Positions 18,928 through 29,349 of a stretch of 64,000 nt of DNA are shown piece after piece. Made by a program: the position numbers and the translations under genes. How positions within the stretch are numbered: position 1 is the first letter of the stretch; the number at the start of each line of letters is the position of its first letter. The notes under the pieces are model-generated. The model saw nothing but the letters and a program-made list of their open reading frames with translations, made no database searches and had not been told where the DNA came from. The DNA is from Marinomonas vulgaris. Lineage in GTDB: Bacteria; Pseudomonadota; Gammaproteobacteria; Pseudomonadales; Marinomonadaceae. The stretch is taken from positions 62,001-126,000 of the forward strand of contig NZ_JAGSSV010000001.1 in NCBI RefSeq assembly GCF_018145875.1, given 5' to 3'.

Positions 18928-20733
18928 TTAGCTGTCCAGTTGCAATACCGCAAGAAACGCCGACTGTGGAACTTCCACGTTACCGACTTGCTTCATGCGT
19001 TTTTTACCTTCTTTTTGCTTCTGTAAGAGCTTTTTCTTACGGCTCACGTCACCACCGTAACATTTCGCGATGACGTTTTTACGCAAGGCTTTTACCGTGG
19101 TACGAGAAATAACTTTCGCGCCAACCGCCCCTTGAATCGCCACATCAAACATTTGACGAGGAATCAGATCTTTCATTTTTTCACACAAGGCGCGGCCTTT
19201 GTATTGCACGTTGTCTTTATGCATGATCAGCGCCAACGCATCCACGCGCTCGCCGTTAATCAAGATATCCAAACGCACTAAAGGCGCAGGACTAAAATGT
19301 GAGAAGCTGTAATCCAAAGACGCAAAACCACGGCTACAGGATTTCAACTTATCGAAAAAGTCCATCACCACTTCGTTCATTGGCAATTCATAACGCAATT
19401 GCACCTGACGTCCCACGTAAAGCATGTCTTTTTGTACGCCACGCTTTTCCACACACAGGGTAATCACGTTACCAAGGTATTCTTGTGGTACCAAAATATT
19501 GGCTTCAACGATGGGCTCGCGCATTTCTTTGATGGTGCCTGGATCAGGCATTTTAGAAGGGCTGTCAACGTTGATAATTTCACCGTTATTCAACTCCACT
19601 TCGAACACCACCGTTGGAGCCGTGGTGATCAAGTCCAAGTTGTACTCACGCTCTAAGCGCTCTTGAATGATTTCCATGTGCAACATGCCCAAGAAACCAC
19701 AACGGAAGCCAAAACCTAGAGCGTCGGAACTTTCTGGTTCGAAAAACAATGACGCATCGTTCAAGGTAAGCTTATCAAGAGCGACACGGAAATCCTCGTA
19801 GTCGTCTGAACTAACAGGGAATACACCCGCGTAAACCTGTGGTTTCACTTTTTGGAAACCGGCCAATTGCGGCACATCAGGGGTGACTACGTGGGTGATT
19901 GTATCCCCCACTGGTGCGCCATGAATGTCCTTGATCCCTGCAACCACATAGCCAACTTCACCGGCTTTGAGTATGCCTGTTTCTTTGCGTTTTGGCGTAA
20001 AGATACCCGCCATATCAACAGGGTGGGCCTGTTTGGTGGACTTAATGAAAATCTTGTCTTTTTTACGCAAGGTACCTTGCTTGATACGCACCAGCGACAC
20101 AACGCCTAAGTAGTTGTCAAACCATGAGTCGATAATCAACGCCTGTAGTGGTGCATCTACATCGCCCTCTGGTGGCGGAATAGTGGCCACAAGACGCTCT
20201 AATACATCGTCTACGCCCATGCCGGTTTTTGCAGAGCAGGTCACGGCGTTCATGGCGTCGATACCGATGATCTCTTCAATCTCAGCACTTACACGTTCAG
20301 GCTCAGCCTGTGGCAAGTCGATTTTATTTAGAACAGGCATCACTTCAAGACCCTGCTCAATGGCGGTATAACAGTTAGCAACCGATTGAGCTTCTACACC
20401 TTGAGCGGCGTCGACTACCAGAAGAGCCCCTTCACAGGCCGCAAGTGAGCGAGACACTTCGTAGGAAAAGTCCACGTGCCCTGGGGTATCAATGAAATTA
20501 AGTTGATAGGTTTGGCCATCTTTTGCATGGTAATCAAGGGTCACACTTTGTGCCTTGATGGTAATGCCGCGCTCACGCTCAATGTCCATAGAATCAAGAA
20601 CTTGCGCAGACATTTCGCGCTCGCTCAAGCCTTCACAGGTTTGGATAAAACGATCCGCAAGGGTGGATTTACCATGGTCAATATGGGCAATAATTGAAAA
20701 ATTGCGTATGTGCTTAAGATTATTGGAAGACAC
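18928..20733 (-). CDS. lepA: Elongation factor 4 (LepA)
   Basis: 601 residues. This translational GTPase can back-translocate ribosomes and aids 30S maturation. G1 is [13 protein letters not shown], followed by DTPGHVDF and NKID. The LepA-specific C-terminal domain, rich in lysine and ending near FLAVLQLDS, distinguishes it from EF-G. The start is GTG 20731-20733. It heads the lepA-lepB-rnc-era-recO-acpS run. Confidence 0.97.
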   Translation of the reverse strand: MSSNNLKHIRNFSIIAHIDHGKSTLADRFIQTCEGLSEREMSAQVLDSMDIERERGITIKAQSVTLDYHAKDGQTYQLNFIDTPGHVDFSYEVSRSLAACEGALLVVDAAQGVEAQSVANCYTAIEQGLEVMPVLNKIDLPQAEPERVSAEIEEIIGIDAMNAVTCSAKTGMGVDDVLERLVATIPPPEGDVDAPLQALIIDSWFDNYLGVVSLVRIKQGTLRKKDKIFIKSTKQAHPVDMAGIFTPKRKETGILKAGEVGYVVAGIKDIHGAPVGDTITHVVTPDVPQLAGFQKVKPQVYAGVFPVSSDDYEDFRVALDKLTLNDASLFFEPESSDALGFGFRCGFLGMLHMEIIQERLEREYNLDLITTAPTVVFEVELNNGEIINVDSPSKMPDPGTIKEMREPIVEANILVPQEYLGNVITLCVEKRGVQKDMLYVGRQVQLRYELPMNEVVMDFFDKLKSCSRGFASLDYSFSHFSPAPLVRLDILINGERVDALALIMHKDNVQYKGRALCEKMKDLIPRQMFDVAIQGAVGAKVISRTTVKALRKNVIAKCYGGDVSRKKKLLQKQKEGKKRMKQVGNVEVPQSAFLAVLQLDS

Positions 20734-20914
20734 TATTTACTCACACTTTAAAAGCGATATTTGGATGAAAACGGGCGGACTGGCCCGTATTCAGAATAGA
20801 AATTGGCGAGCATTCTACCGAAAATCCGCCAAGGACTCCATTTATTTCAGAAGAGGAAGACAATCGACTTGTCTCTATTCAGCGCATCTTGTCACCTGGT
20901 CTTAGCCATGGGTT

Positions 20915-21547
20915 TTACGGAAGCACAATGCCACGCTCTTTAAGAATACGTTCCACTGTATCAACGGTGGCTTGAGTGTGAGCGTCTATTTCAAGGTTTA
21001 CCTTATCGCCAAGCGATAAATACCCAAAGGTCGTCAGTCGGAGCGTTTCTGGAATCAAAGACACTTCCAACCAATCGTCGCCAATGTCACTGATGGTTAG
21101 ACTGGAACCGTTCAGACCAACGTATCCCTTGTTAAACAGGTAACGTCTCGCGTCCACTTCGTGCTGTCGATCGGTGGTGAAGCGGATATGCACGCTTTCT
21201 TCTATTTTCTCGATACGAGATACGGATACCGACGTCATAATATGGCCGGACATCACATGGCCGCCCACTTCATCGCCCATTTTCGCGGCGCGTTCAAAGT
21301 TAACCAGATCACCCGCTTGCAACATGCCAATGTTCGTTAATGCCAAAGTAGTGTCAATCACGTCAAAAGTCAGCACATCGTGACCAATTTCAGATACAGT
21401 GAGACAAACCCCATTGATCGCCACACTGGCGCCCAGTTGTTGGCTCAACATAACGCCCGCTGGAAAAGTGATTTCTAAGCGTTTATTACGACCCACATCA
21501 CTGGCCGATTGAACTTTTGCTGTGCCTTGCACAATACCCGTAAACAT
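20915..21547 (-). CDS. ribE: Riboflavin synthase, alpha subunit
   Basis: 210 residues made of two lumazine-binding repeats, the first starting MFTGIVQGTA (about 1-95) and the second near HIRFTTD (about 100-200). It dismutates two 6,7-dimethyl-8-ribityllumazine molecules to riboflavin. It stands alone, not with other rib genes, and no FMN riboswitch is visible upstream. In some annotations this gene is called ribC. Confidence 0.95.
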   Translation of the reverse strand: MFTGIVQGTAKVQSASDVGRNKRLEITFPAGVMLSQQLGASVAINGVCLTVSEIGHDVLTFDVIDTTLALTNIGMLQAGDLVNFERAAKMGDEVGGHVMSGHIMTSVSVSRIEKIEESVHIRFTTDRQHEVDARRYLFNKGYVGLNGSSLTISDIGDDWLEVSLIPETLRLTTFGYLSLGDKVNLEIDAHTQATVDTVERILKERGIVLP

Positions 21548-21690
21548 ACAATGTCCTCATGGATAGGCGAAAATACGCACTATTAAATCAAATACGAGGC
21601 GCTCATTCCAAGACTGCAGAAGAAATGAACACCTATGATGGAAGCGGCACAACGACTGCCGTTGCGTAAGTTATCATAGAGTCACTAATA

Positions 21691-21719
21691 GGGTTATCCA
21701 CAGGTTACGGGGATAACCC
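21691..21719. repeat. Inverted repeat containing a DnaA-box sequence
   Basis: GGGTTATCC and GGATAACCC form a perfect 9-bp stem around an eleven-base loop. The left arm and loop include TTATCCACA, an exact match to the DnaA box consensus, at 21694-21702. There is no T tract, so it is not an obvious terminator. It lies about 145-170 bases upstream of ribE. Confidence 0.5.
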
Positions 21720-21868
21720 CTGCGCCTCAAAATAAGCCTTCAATCACTAAAAAAATACTATCTTACTAATGCGACCAAATTACAGGTTTTCAAGTCAATG
21801 AAGCAGAAGCGCAAGTTATTTCGCATCTTGTGCCGAACAACCACTCAATCATTACGGCCCATAAAAAC

Positions 21869-21895
21869 AAAAAGCCACCCTTCGGCAGCTTTTTT
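21869..21895 (-). terminator. Rho-independent terminator after glgC
   Basis: On the minus strand an AAAAAGC stem extended by TGCC/GGTG (including wobble pairs) closes a small GAA-type loop and is followed by a T tract. It lies about 15 bases past the glgC stop codon. Confidence 0.75.
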
Positions 21896-21909
21896 ACACT
21901 CGATCACGG

Positions 21910-23163
21910 TTATTTTGCCAAGGCTTCGATCATTTCTTGGGTTACCAAGGTAATACCGTCGCTATTACGATAAAAACGCTCCGCATCAGCAATAGGATCT
22001 TCCCCAATAATGGTGCCTTCTGGAATGTGGCAATCTGAATCTACTACCACCTTAGTTAAACGGCAATGTCGACCAATGTCACCACGCGGCAAAATTACCG
22101 ATTTGGTCACCTGAGAATAGGAATTCACTCGTACGTTATTGAACAATATCGATTGATCCACCGTCGAACCCGATACAATGCAGCCCGCCGACACCACAGA
22201 ATTCAATGCCGTACCGATGCGCTCTTCGTAGTTGTAATTGAATTTGGCAGCGGGTCGCTGATACTGCATGGTACGAATCGGCCATTCTTCGTCATACAAA
22301 TCCAGCTCTGGGACAAGGCGTGTCAAATCCATGTTGGCTTCCCAATACGCTGTAAGTGTTCCCACATCGCGCCAGTATGGATCTTCAGGATAACTAGGGT
22401 TACCAATCACACTGCGGGAAAAGTGATGGGCTTTGATCTTGCTGCGCCCCACAAACAACGGGATTAAATCTTTACCAAAGTCATGGCTTGAATCGTCGTC
22501 ACTGGCGTCGGAGCGCAAGTTCTCTGACAGGAATTTGGTGTTGAAAATATAAATTCCCATGCTCGCCAAAGCCACATTTGGCTTACCTGGCACAGTAGGC
22601 GGATTCGATGGCTTTTCTTCAAACGCGATGATGTTGTCACCTTCATCCACGTGCATAATGCCGAACTGATCCGCTTCATCAATGGGCACTTCGATGCAGG
22701 CCACGGTTACGTCAGCACCACTTGAAATATGGTCTTCTAACATAACGCTGTAATCTTGTTTGTAAACGTGATCGCCCGCCAGAATAAGAATATATTCGCT
22801 TTCTAAGCCATCGATCATACTCAAGTTTTGGTACACTGCATCGGCTGTGCCACGATACCAATCGCCACCCGTTTGCTGCTGAGCCGGCCACAACTCGATA
22901 AACTCGTTAAAGTCTGAGCGTAAAAAATTCCAGCCTCTTTGTATGTGCTGGTTCAGAGTATGAGAGCGATATTGCGTTAACACGGCAATGCGACGCATGC
23001 CCGAGTTAATACAATTCGACAAAGGAAAGTCGATAATTTTGTATTTACCCGCAATTGGAACTGCGGGTTTAGACCGGTTGTCTGTTAATTGCTTTAACCT
23101 TGAACCGCGTCCACCGGCCAGAATAATGGACAAAGTTTTCATGCGCGCCGTATTTAGATCCAT
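21910..23163 (-). CDS. glgC: Glucose-1-phosphate adenylyltransferase
   Basis: 417 residues. It makes ADP-glucose from ATP and glucose-1-phosphate, the committed step of glycogen synthesis. The nucleotidyltransferase signature SIILAGGRGSRLKQLT is near residue 12, the substrate lysine region near EKPSNPP, and a C-terminal left-handed beta-helix (GCIVSGSTVDQSILFNNV) completes the enzyme. Start ATG 23163 has AAGG upstream. It is divergent from glgA across 93 bases; glgB, glgX and glgP are not in the window. Confidence 0.95.
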   Translation of the reverse strand: MDLNTARMKTLSIILAGGRGSRLKQLTDNRSKPAVPIAGKYKIIDFPLSNCINSGMRRIAVLTQYRSHTLNQHIQRGWNFLRSDFNEFIELWPAQQQTGGDWYRGTADAVYQNLSMIDGLESEYILILAGDHVYKQDYSVMLEDHISSGADVTVACIEVPIDEADQFGIMHVDEGDNIIAFEEKPSNPPTVPGKPNVALASMGIYIFNTKFLSENLRSDASDDDSSHDFGKDLIPLFVGRSKIKAHHFSRSVIGNPSYPEDPYWRDVGTLTAYWEANMDLTRLVPELDLYDEEWPIRTMQYQRPAAKFNYNYEERIGTALNSVVSAGCIVSGSTVDQSILFNNVRVNSYSQVTKSVILPRGDIGRHCRLTKVVVDSDCHIPEGTIIGEDPIADAERFYRNSDGITLVTQEMIEALAK

Positions 23164-23256
23164 GTGATGCCCTTAAAATTTTTATCAACACACTCTTTTC
23201 GAAGTTCCATTTAGGTATACTCTTATCATATTTCCAAATCAATAAGATGACTAATA

Positions 23257-24690
23257 ATGAAAATATTGTTTGCTGCCTCCGAAATATACCCACTTATTAA
23301 AACTGGTGGATTAGCCGATGTTGCCGGCGCACTCCCTGTGGCGCTGAGAAAAAAAGGCCACGATGTCAAACTTATTATGCCCGCCTATCAAGGCATACTT
23401 CAGAAGGTAGCGCCAATTCAACTCACGATCAACTTAGGAAACCCATTTGGCGCAGGCGATTTACTCTTACTTGAAACCCATATTCCCCAGAGTGACACTC
23501 CCATTTGGCTGGTCCAATGCCAATCTTTGTTCGAGCGCGAAGGCGGCCCTTACGCCGATAAAAACGGCAATGACTTCCACGACAACCATCTGCGTTTTGC
23601 CGCGCTATCATGGGCTATCGCTCGGATAGCGCAAGATGGCAAGCTGATAGATTGGCAAGCCGATCTTGTTCATCTAAACGATTGGCAAACGGGATTTACC
23701 GCCGCTTATTTAAAAAGCTGGCAACAAGCTCACCCTCCCATTGTAACCACAGTTCATAACTTGCGTTACAACGGAAGTTTTGACATGGGTCAATTCTCAG
23801 AGACTCAATTGTCGCCTTCCTTGCTTTCTATGCATGGCATGGAATTTTATGGCCGTTTCTCTGCGCTCAAAGCAGGCTTAGTGTACGCCGATGCCATTAC
23901 CACGGTAAGCCCAACCTACGCCCGCGAAATTCTCACACCAGAATATGGTGACGGACTGGATGGCACATTAAAAGCGCTAGAAGGCAAACTCGTGGGTATT
24001 TTAAACGGTGTGGATTACGAGCAATGGTCCCCAGACCAAGACCCTCTGATTCCTCATGCCTACCAGATTAACAATATTGAGCAAAAGCAAGCCAACAAGC
24101 TGGCCTTATTGCAAGAAAACGGCTTATCGGATGACTTAACGCATCCGATATTCGGCATTGTCAGCCGCCTCACCGAACAAAAAGGCCTGGATCTTGTGTT
24201 AGCAGCCATGCCATCTTTGCTGGAAAAAGGCGCACGTCTCATCGTACTCGGTTCGGGTGACAAAGCACTAGAGTCCGGTTACCAAAGATTACAAGAAAAT
24301 TACCCCACACAAGTCTCGGTTCGCATCGGGTATTTTGAGGATTATTCTCATCGCATTCAGGCAGGCATCGACGCGTTATTGATTCCGTCTCGCTTTGAAC
24401 CCTGCGGACTGACACAGCTCTATGCTTTAAAATACGGCACCTTGCCAGTAGTTAGACAAACAGGTGGGCTGGCAGACACCGTCTTTGAAGAAGGCGATCA
24501 AGCGAACGGTTTTGTGTTTCAAGACGCCACCAGCGAAGCATTGGGTGCGGCGATGGAACGTTGTATGGATGCTTTTTATAACACCGATCAATGGCGTAAA
24601 AAACAAATTACGGCCATGCAACAAGATCACAGTTGGGAAGCCGTTACAGACCAATGGACAAACCTATATCACTCTCTATTTACTGCTTAG
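23257..24690 (+). CDS. glgA: Glycogen synthase (ADP-glucose)
   Basis: 477 residues, GT5 family. It extends alpha-1,4-glucan chains from ADP-glucose. The ADP-glucose lysine motif KTGGLADVAGALP is at residues 15-27, and the GT-B C-terminal motif PSRFEPCGLTQLYALKYG and the second glycine-rich loop TGGLADTV are present. It is paired divergently with glgC, so the two probably share regulatory DNA. It ends nine bases before the convergent solute-binding protein gene. Confidence 0.95.
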   Translation: MKILFAASEIYPLIKTGGLADVAGALPVALRKKGHDVKLIMPAYQGILQKVAPIQLTINLGNPFGAGDLLLLETHIPQSDTPIWLVQCQSLFEREGGPYADKNGNDFHDNHLRFAALSWAIARIAQDGKLIDWQADLVHLNDWQTGFTAAYLKSWQQAHPPIVTTVHNLRYNGSFDMGQFSETQLSPSLLSMHGMEFYGRFSALKAGLVYADAITTVSPTYAREILTPEYGDGLDGTLKALEGKLVGILNGVDYEQWSPDQDPLIPHAYQINNIEQKQANKLALLQENGLSDDLTHPIFGIVSRLTEQKGLDLVLAAMPSLLEKGARLIVLGSGDKALESGYQRLQENYPTQVSVRIGYFEDYSHRIQAGIDALLIPSRFEPCGLTQLYALKYGTLPVVRQTGGLADTVFEEGDQANGFVFQDATSEALGAAMERCMDAFYNTDQWRKKQITAMQQDHSWEAVTDQWTNLYHSLFTA

Positions 24691-24699
24691 TACGAGAGC

Positions 24700-25527
24700 T
24701 TAGTTTAATAAAGAACGGCTGTGCGCTTCCCAGGCATCAATGCCAAGTTGCATGGCTCGTTCGTGAAAGCCTTCGTTAGACATAGCCGCCAACGCCTCGG
24801 CAATCTTCTGCTTCACTTGGTCGTTATTGCACATAGAGCGCTTAGACATGGTCAAATACAAGCCTTCTGAACTGATGTCGGGCGACACAGCAACAATATC
24901 CTCCGACAACCCCAATAAGCTTGCATAAGCTGACGCAGGATTCTTTTCATACAAGACATAATCCACACGCCCAGTAGCCAACATACGTAATGCTTGGGAC
25001 ACACTGGCGACCGACAAAATACTTAAATGCCGCTCAGCGTAATGATCAAAGTCTTGACCAAAGCTGTTGTTGATAACGGTCACCCCTAAGCGGTTTTTTA
25101 GATCTTCCTTGCGATGAAAAGGAAAAGGGTTACGTTTGTTTTGCCAGACAACGCTCGAAGTTTGAAGCATGACAGGCATAAAATAATCCATGTAACCACT
25201 GCGTATGTGGGTGTAAAAAGCGCCGGCCATTAAATCTACACGACCATTCTCCACCTCACTTTGCGCTCGAGACCAAGGGCCAACATGAGCCAACTGAATG
25301 TCGATTCCTGTGCGACGAGCTAACTCATCCATAATGATTCGATTCACACCCTCAAGCTGTGAAGAATCCTTGTTTTCACGCCACAAAAAAGGCGGATACT
25401 CTGAATTTCCAGACGCAATTAAAGTACGACACTGAGATTCAGATGGCTCTTCGTCGTCTGTTACCGCATGGGCGTTGAAGGAAATAGCCGCCAACACACA
25501 GCAAAGTAATGATATCTGTAACCTCAT
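24700..25527 (-). CDS. Orphan extracellular solute-binding protein, family 3
   Basis: 275 residues with a signal peptide (MRLQISLLCCVLAAISFNAHA). The rest is a periplasmic binding fold of the amino-acid type: YPPFLW near residue 45, LEGVNRIIMDEL, and GRVDLMAGAFYT. No permease or ATPase is adjacent, so it may serve an unlinked transporter or be one of the stand-alone sensory members. The ligand cannot be assigned from sequence. Confidence 0.8.
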   Translation of the reverse strand: MRLQISLLCCVLAAISFNAHAVTDDEEPSESQCRTLIASGNSEYPPFLWRENKDSSQLEGVNRIIMDELARRTGIDIQLAHVGPWSRAQSEVENGRVDLMAGAFYTHIRSGYMDYFMPVMLQTSSVVWQNKRNPFPFHRKEDLKNRLGVTVINNSFGQDFDHYAERHLSILSVASVSQALRMLATGRVDYVLYEKNPASAYASLLGLSEDIVAVSPDISSEGLYLTMSKRSMCNNDQVKQKIAEALAAMSNEGFHERAMQLGIDAWEAHSRSLLN

Positions 25528-25673
25528 ACTTGGTTACCCCCTAGCGAATAATATGGCGTTGACTGGCTGTTTTAAATCGCCACCAACACACGTTAACGCT
25601 TTAACCGAATATCAGAGGCTATCTAAGAAGCCAACTATTATCAATGCTGTTTTGTCCGTTACGATTAATAAAC

Positions 25674-27986
25674 TTAGAACCCCCAGAAACAAGAACGGCT
25701 GTCTTTTGGCTGTGTGCCCTGAATAAACGTTAGTGTTGTTTTACCTTCGCATCGCTCTGCCGCTATTTCAAATGATTCATCCAACACATCGTGTCGAACC
25801 GCGCCTTTTGGCAAGGTGCTTGGCAACGAGCGCTGCGGCACCGCTTGAGTAAAATCGATCCACACTTTCTGCGCGCCGCTGCTGCCAGTAATGCTGAGCG
25901 GCACATTGTCGTCGTCACCTAACCAGATAGTGGTGGAATAATCTCCTGTAATACCTATGTACCAGCTGTCTTTTTGCTGATTAGTCGTGCCCGTTTTCGC
26001 GGCAAAATTGAGCCCAGGAAACGCCGCCTGTGCCGCACGAGCTGTGCCTATTTTGGGTGTTTTTGTCATGCCATCTAAGGTGACCGCCAACAGGGCGTCG
26101 GTAAAAGGCACGCCTTTGTTGTGATTAAAGCGTTTGAGCAGTCGATCTTCTTGATCCATCACCGCCAATACCACACCTAATTCACTGCTTTTACCTTGGG
26201 AAGCGATCGGCTGATATAAGCGAGACACTTCAAAAGGCGACAGTTCAATGGCACCCAACGCCACGGCTGGCAGCATGGTGAAAGGTCGTTTCACCCCCAA
26301 TTGTCTCAGCGTGTCGCCCACTCGATCAAAGCCAATTTGCGATGCCAAAGACACGGTCGCCAAGTTGTAAGATTTAGCCATGGCTTCGTATAAATGCACC
26401 ACACCATGGGTGCGACGATCGTAGTTTTCCGGTTCCCACGTTTGTCCGCCCACATTAAAACGCAATCGTTTATCCTCAATTTGAGTCCACCAGGTGTAGC
26501 GCCCTGTCGCCAGGGCAGACAAATACAAGGGCGGCTTGACCAAAGAACCAATAGGACGAACCGCGCCTAATGCTCGGTTAAATCCCGTGTAGTAATCGCC
26601 ACTTGAGCCAACGACGGCTCGCACTTCTCCCGATGAACGATCTGTTACCACCATAGCGCCCTGCAAACCGGACAATTTTCTATCACGTTTTTCCAGCAAT
26701 GCCACTTGGCGTTGCATGGCCACACTCGCCGCCTGTTGCGCTCGAATGTCCACACCCGTGTAAATGCGCAAGTTTTTGGTGGCCAAGGTGGTTTCGTCAA
26801 AATCGCGGGACAATTGCATGGCCACAAGATCCAAATAGTCTCCGTAAATTGAGCGTTGTTTTTTCTTATTAGCCAAACGAATGGGCTGTTTAATCAGACG
26901 ATTGTAGTCCGCCTCCGACAGTCGGCCTTGGTTTTTCAGCACGCCTAAAACAACATTGCGTCGGTCTTTCGCGCGATTAGGGGAGCGTTCTGGGTTGTAC
27001 AACGACGGCCCTTTAACCATGCCGACAAGCAGCGCAAATTCGTCTATATTTAATTCATCCACAGGGCGACCAAAAAAGTGCTGGCTCGCAGCAGCAAAAC
27101 CATGCAATGCACTGTTACCCAATTGCGCAAGATACACTTCATTAATGTAAGCCGTGATGATGGCTTGTTTAGAATAGTGGTACTCCAATAGCACACTCAT
27201 CACCACTTCGGTGAGTTTGCGGGTGTAGGTTCGCTCTGAGCTCAGGTACATATTTTTCACCAGCTGCTGAGTTAAGGTCGAACCCCCTTGACGTCTCGAC
27301 CCCTGAGTAAAATTCACCACCACAGCACGAGCAATGCCCGTTAATGAAATGCCCCAATGCTGATAAAAATCCTGATCTTCCACCGCCACCAGCACATCCA
27401 TTAAGGGCTGAGGAATGTCTTCGTAGGTTAAAATTTGTCGGCTTTCGGTGTTACCACCATAAAGATAACCAATACGTTGCGGTTCGACTTTGGCCTCCGC
27501 GATTGCATCTCCGTTCAACGACTCAATGCCTAATCGACCATTTTCAAACGAAAAAATGCGCCTTTCACTTTTATGAAAACCCAAATGATCGACATAAGAG
27601 CGCAAATGCGCGCTGACTTTGGTTTGGCTCCGTGCCGCCCAACCTACTTTTTGGCTGTTACGACCAAACCGGTAGCCGGCGTCTTCCAGCACTTTTTCTA
27701 AATCTTGTTTTTTCCAAGGCGCGCCACTCACCAACGCAATCGGCGCACTGTAGACTTCGGATGGCACCTGCCATTTTTGCCCTTCAAAACGACTGACCAC
27801 TTGACCGTTCAACCACCATACCCAGCCAGCAAAAGGCAGGCTGGCAAGCAGTCCAAGTATGAACATCCATTTGAAACAGGCACGAAAAAACCGCTTCAAT
27901 AATGAAGGCTTACGCGTTTTTTTCTTTCTAGGCGACGATTTACGCGGCGACTTACTCGGTGATTTTGCTGGGGGTCTTTTAGGCAT
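25674..27986 (-). CDS. mrcB: Penicillin-binding protein 1B
   Basis: 770 residues from ATG 27986; a TTG further upstream is unlikely. A basic cytoplasmic tail rich in Lys, Pro and Ser precedes one membrane helix (about 38-58), then a UB2H-like region, the glycosyltransferase domain (VEDQDFYQHWG and QGGSTLTQQLVKN), and the transpeptidase domain with SxxK in GSLVKP, SxN in KSYNLA, and KTGTTNQ. It polymerises and cross-links peptidoglycan and probably needs an LpoB-like activator. It is a single gene. Confidence 0.94.
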   Translation of the reverse strand: MPKRPPAKSPSKSPRKSSPRKKKTRKPSLLKRFFRACFKWMFILGLLASLPFAGWVWWLNGQVVSRFEGQKWQVPSEVYSAPIALVSGAPWKKQDLEKVLEDAGYRFGRNSQKVGWAARSQTKVSAHLRSYVDHLGFHKSERRIFSFENGRLGIESLNGDAIAEAKVEPQRIGYLYGGNTESRQILTYEDIPQPLMDVLVAVEDQDFYQHWGISLTGIARAVVVNFTQGSRRQGGSTLTQQLVKNMYLSSERTYTRKLTEVVMSVLLEYHYSKQAIITAYINEVYLAQLGNSALHGFAAASQHFFGRPVDELNIDEFALLVGMVKGPSLYNPERSPNRAKDRRNVVLGVLKNQGRLSEADYNRLIKQPIRLANKKKQRSIYGDYLDLVAMQLSRDFDETTLATKNLRIYTGVDIRAQQAASVAMQRQVALLEKRDRKLSGLQGAMVVTDRSSGEVRAVVGSSGDYYTGFNRALGAVRPIGSLVKPPLYLSALATGRYTWWTQIEDKRLRFNVGGQTWEPENYDRRTHGVVHLYEAMAKSYNLATVSLASQIGFDRVGDTLRQLGVKRPFTMLPAVALGAIELSPFEVSRLYQPIASQGKSSELGVVLAVMDQEDRLLKRFNHNKGVPFTDALLAVTLDGMTKTPKIGTARAAQAAFPGLNFAAKTGTTNQQKDSWYIGITGDYSTTIWLGDDDNVPLSITGSSGAQKVWIDFTQAVPQRSLPSTLPKGAVRHDVLDESFEIAAERCEGKTTLTFIQGTQPKDSRSCFWGF

Positions 27987-28188
27987 AGTGAGTAAGTATA
28001 GGGAGCTTATACGGGGCAAGCAACGATGAAAAAATAACTGACTGAATTCTTACATATTGACTCACTTGTCGTTGCGCCTTAGAGTGTTTTGTTGACATAT
28101 TTTGTACGTAACAAGCCAAACGCATCTGATCACAAACATTGACGCCTTAACGAAACAACGTCAGCATGACAATAAAAGTGGTAATCAC

Positions 28189-28518
28189 GTGTTTAAAAAG
28201 TACCTTATTCCCAATGCACAAAATTTGCCCGAAGGCACAGCGTTTACTGTTGAAGCCGAAAAATACAGTTTTTTAGTCACCAAACAACAAGGCCGTATTT
28301 TTGCCTATGAAAACCTATGCCCCCACCAAAATAAGCCGCTAAACTGGTCGACTGACAGTGTCATCGACGACGAAGGGGATTATTTGAAATGCCATCACCA
28401 TGGCGCGCTTTTTTCTATCACTGACGGCACCTGCATCACAGGGCCGTGCCAAGGCCGTCATTTGAGAAAAGCCACCGTAGGCATGGAGAAAGGCGATTGT
28501 TACTTACTGCTGCCTTGA
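28189..28518 (+). CDS. Small Rieske [2Fe-2S] protein
   Basis: 109 residues from GTG 28189; a TTG at 28102 would add 29 unlike residues. It has the two Rieske boxes CPHQNKPLNW (Cys44, His46) and CHHHGALF (Cys68, His71), so it should bind a two-His/two-Cys [2Fe-2S] cluster. The short length and lack of a signal peptide suggest a soluble ferredoxin-like electron carrier, like the NirD or dioxygenase ferredoxin type. No partner oxygenase is nearby; modABC follows 70 bases later and could be co-transcribed. Confidence 0.85.
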   Translation: MFKKYLIPNAQNLPEGTAFTVEAEKYSFLVTKQQGRIFAYENLCPHQNKPLNWSTDSVIDDEGDYLKCHHHGALFSITDGTCITGPCQGRHLRKATVGMEKGDCYLLLP

Positions 28519-28588
28519 GTCATCTGGACGTTTGGCGGTGCATTTTTATGGATATCATATTGAGTGAACACACTTAGGGAATACCACC

Positions 28589-29338
28589 ATGTTTACCACC
28601 AGCTTGCGTCTGATTTTTTGCTTAATCACCTTCAGTCTTCCCCTTAAACTGCTGGCGGCTGATCTTAGCGTGGCTGTGGCGTCTAACTTCATTGTTCCCA
28701 TTAAACAATTAGCACAAGAATTCGAAGCCGAAACAGGGCACACCTTGCAACTGTCTTTTGGTTCTTCTGGTAAGTTCTTTGCGCAAATCAAGAATAACGC
28801 ACCATACGATTTGTTCCTCTCGGCAGACTTGATAAAGCCCCATGTGTTAATCCAAGAACAACTTGCCCTACCAGAAAGTTTATCTATTTATGCGAATGGT
28901 AAATTGGTGCTCTGGTCTGTTAACCCCATCGAAGGCAACACCTTAGAAAGCGCGCTACTCAAAGCCAACCGCATCGCCATTGCCAACCCCAAGTTAGCGC
29001 CCTATGGCAAAGCCGCCGAAGAAGTACTCACCCGCTTATCGGCGTGGAACGACACCCAGCGCAAGCTTGTGCAAGGGGAAAGCATTGGTCAAACTTACCA
29101 GTTTGTTTACTCACAAAACGCCAATGTGGGTTTTGTCGCTCTATCTCAAGTTCTTAGCGGCAAAACAAAAGGTCATAGCGTTTCAGTGCCAACATCTTTG
29201 TACAATCCTATTCATCAGGGCGCCGTTATTTTATCTCGCTCTAAAAAAATTCCTGAAGCAACGGAATTTATGGCATTTTTGCTGCGTCCAGACATTCAAG
29301 CTAAAATTGTGACCTTTGGCTACGCCGAAACCAAATAG
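28589..29338 (+). CDS. modA: Molybdate ABC transporter, periplasmic binding protein
   Basis: 249 residues with a signal peptide ending near LLAADLS. It has the ModA pattern: SFGSSGKFFAQIKNNAPYDLFLSAD, NPKLAPYGKAAEEVL, and NVGFVALSQV. It captures molybdate or tungstate for ModB. Start ATG 28589 has AGGGA upstream. It heads modABC. No modE regulator or convincing ModE box was seen. Confidence 0.95.
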   Translation: MFTTSLRLIFCLITFSLPLKLLAADLSVAVASNFIVPIKQLAQEFEAETGHTLQLSFGSSGKFFAQIKNNAPYDLFLSADLIKPHVLIQEQLALPESLSIYANGKLVLWSVNPIEGNTLESALLKANRIAIANPKLAPYGKAAEEVLTRLSAWNDTQRKLVQGESIGQTYQFVYSQNANVGFVALSQVLSGKTKGHSVSVPTSLYNPIHQGAVILSRSKKIPEATEFMAFLLRPDIQAKIVTFGYAETK

Positions 29339-29349
29339 GCCAACCAAAG

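Larger units (their letters stand above)
21548..21909. other. Intergenic region between ribE and glgC
   Basis: This 362-base region holds the glgC terminator (21869-21895) and a perfect 9-bp inverted repeat at 21691-21719 that includes a consensus DnaA box (TTATCCACA). No gene was recognised. The ribE promoter must lie here. Confidence 0.5.

Noticed and set aside
21548-21909. FMN riboswitch upstream of riboflavin synthase
   Set aside because: None of the conserved FMN-element blocks could be found on the minus strand in this region.
28519-28588. ModE operator before modA
   Set aside because: The gap is 70 bases and contains no convincing ModE palindrome.
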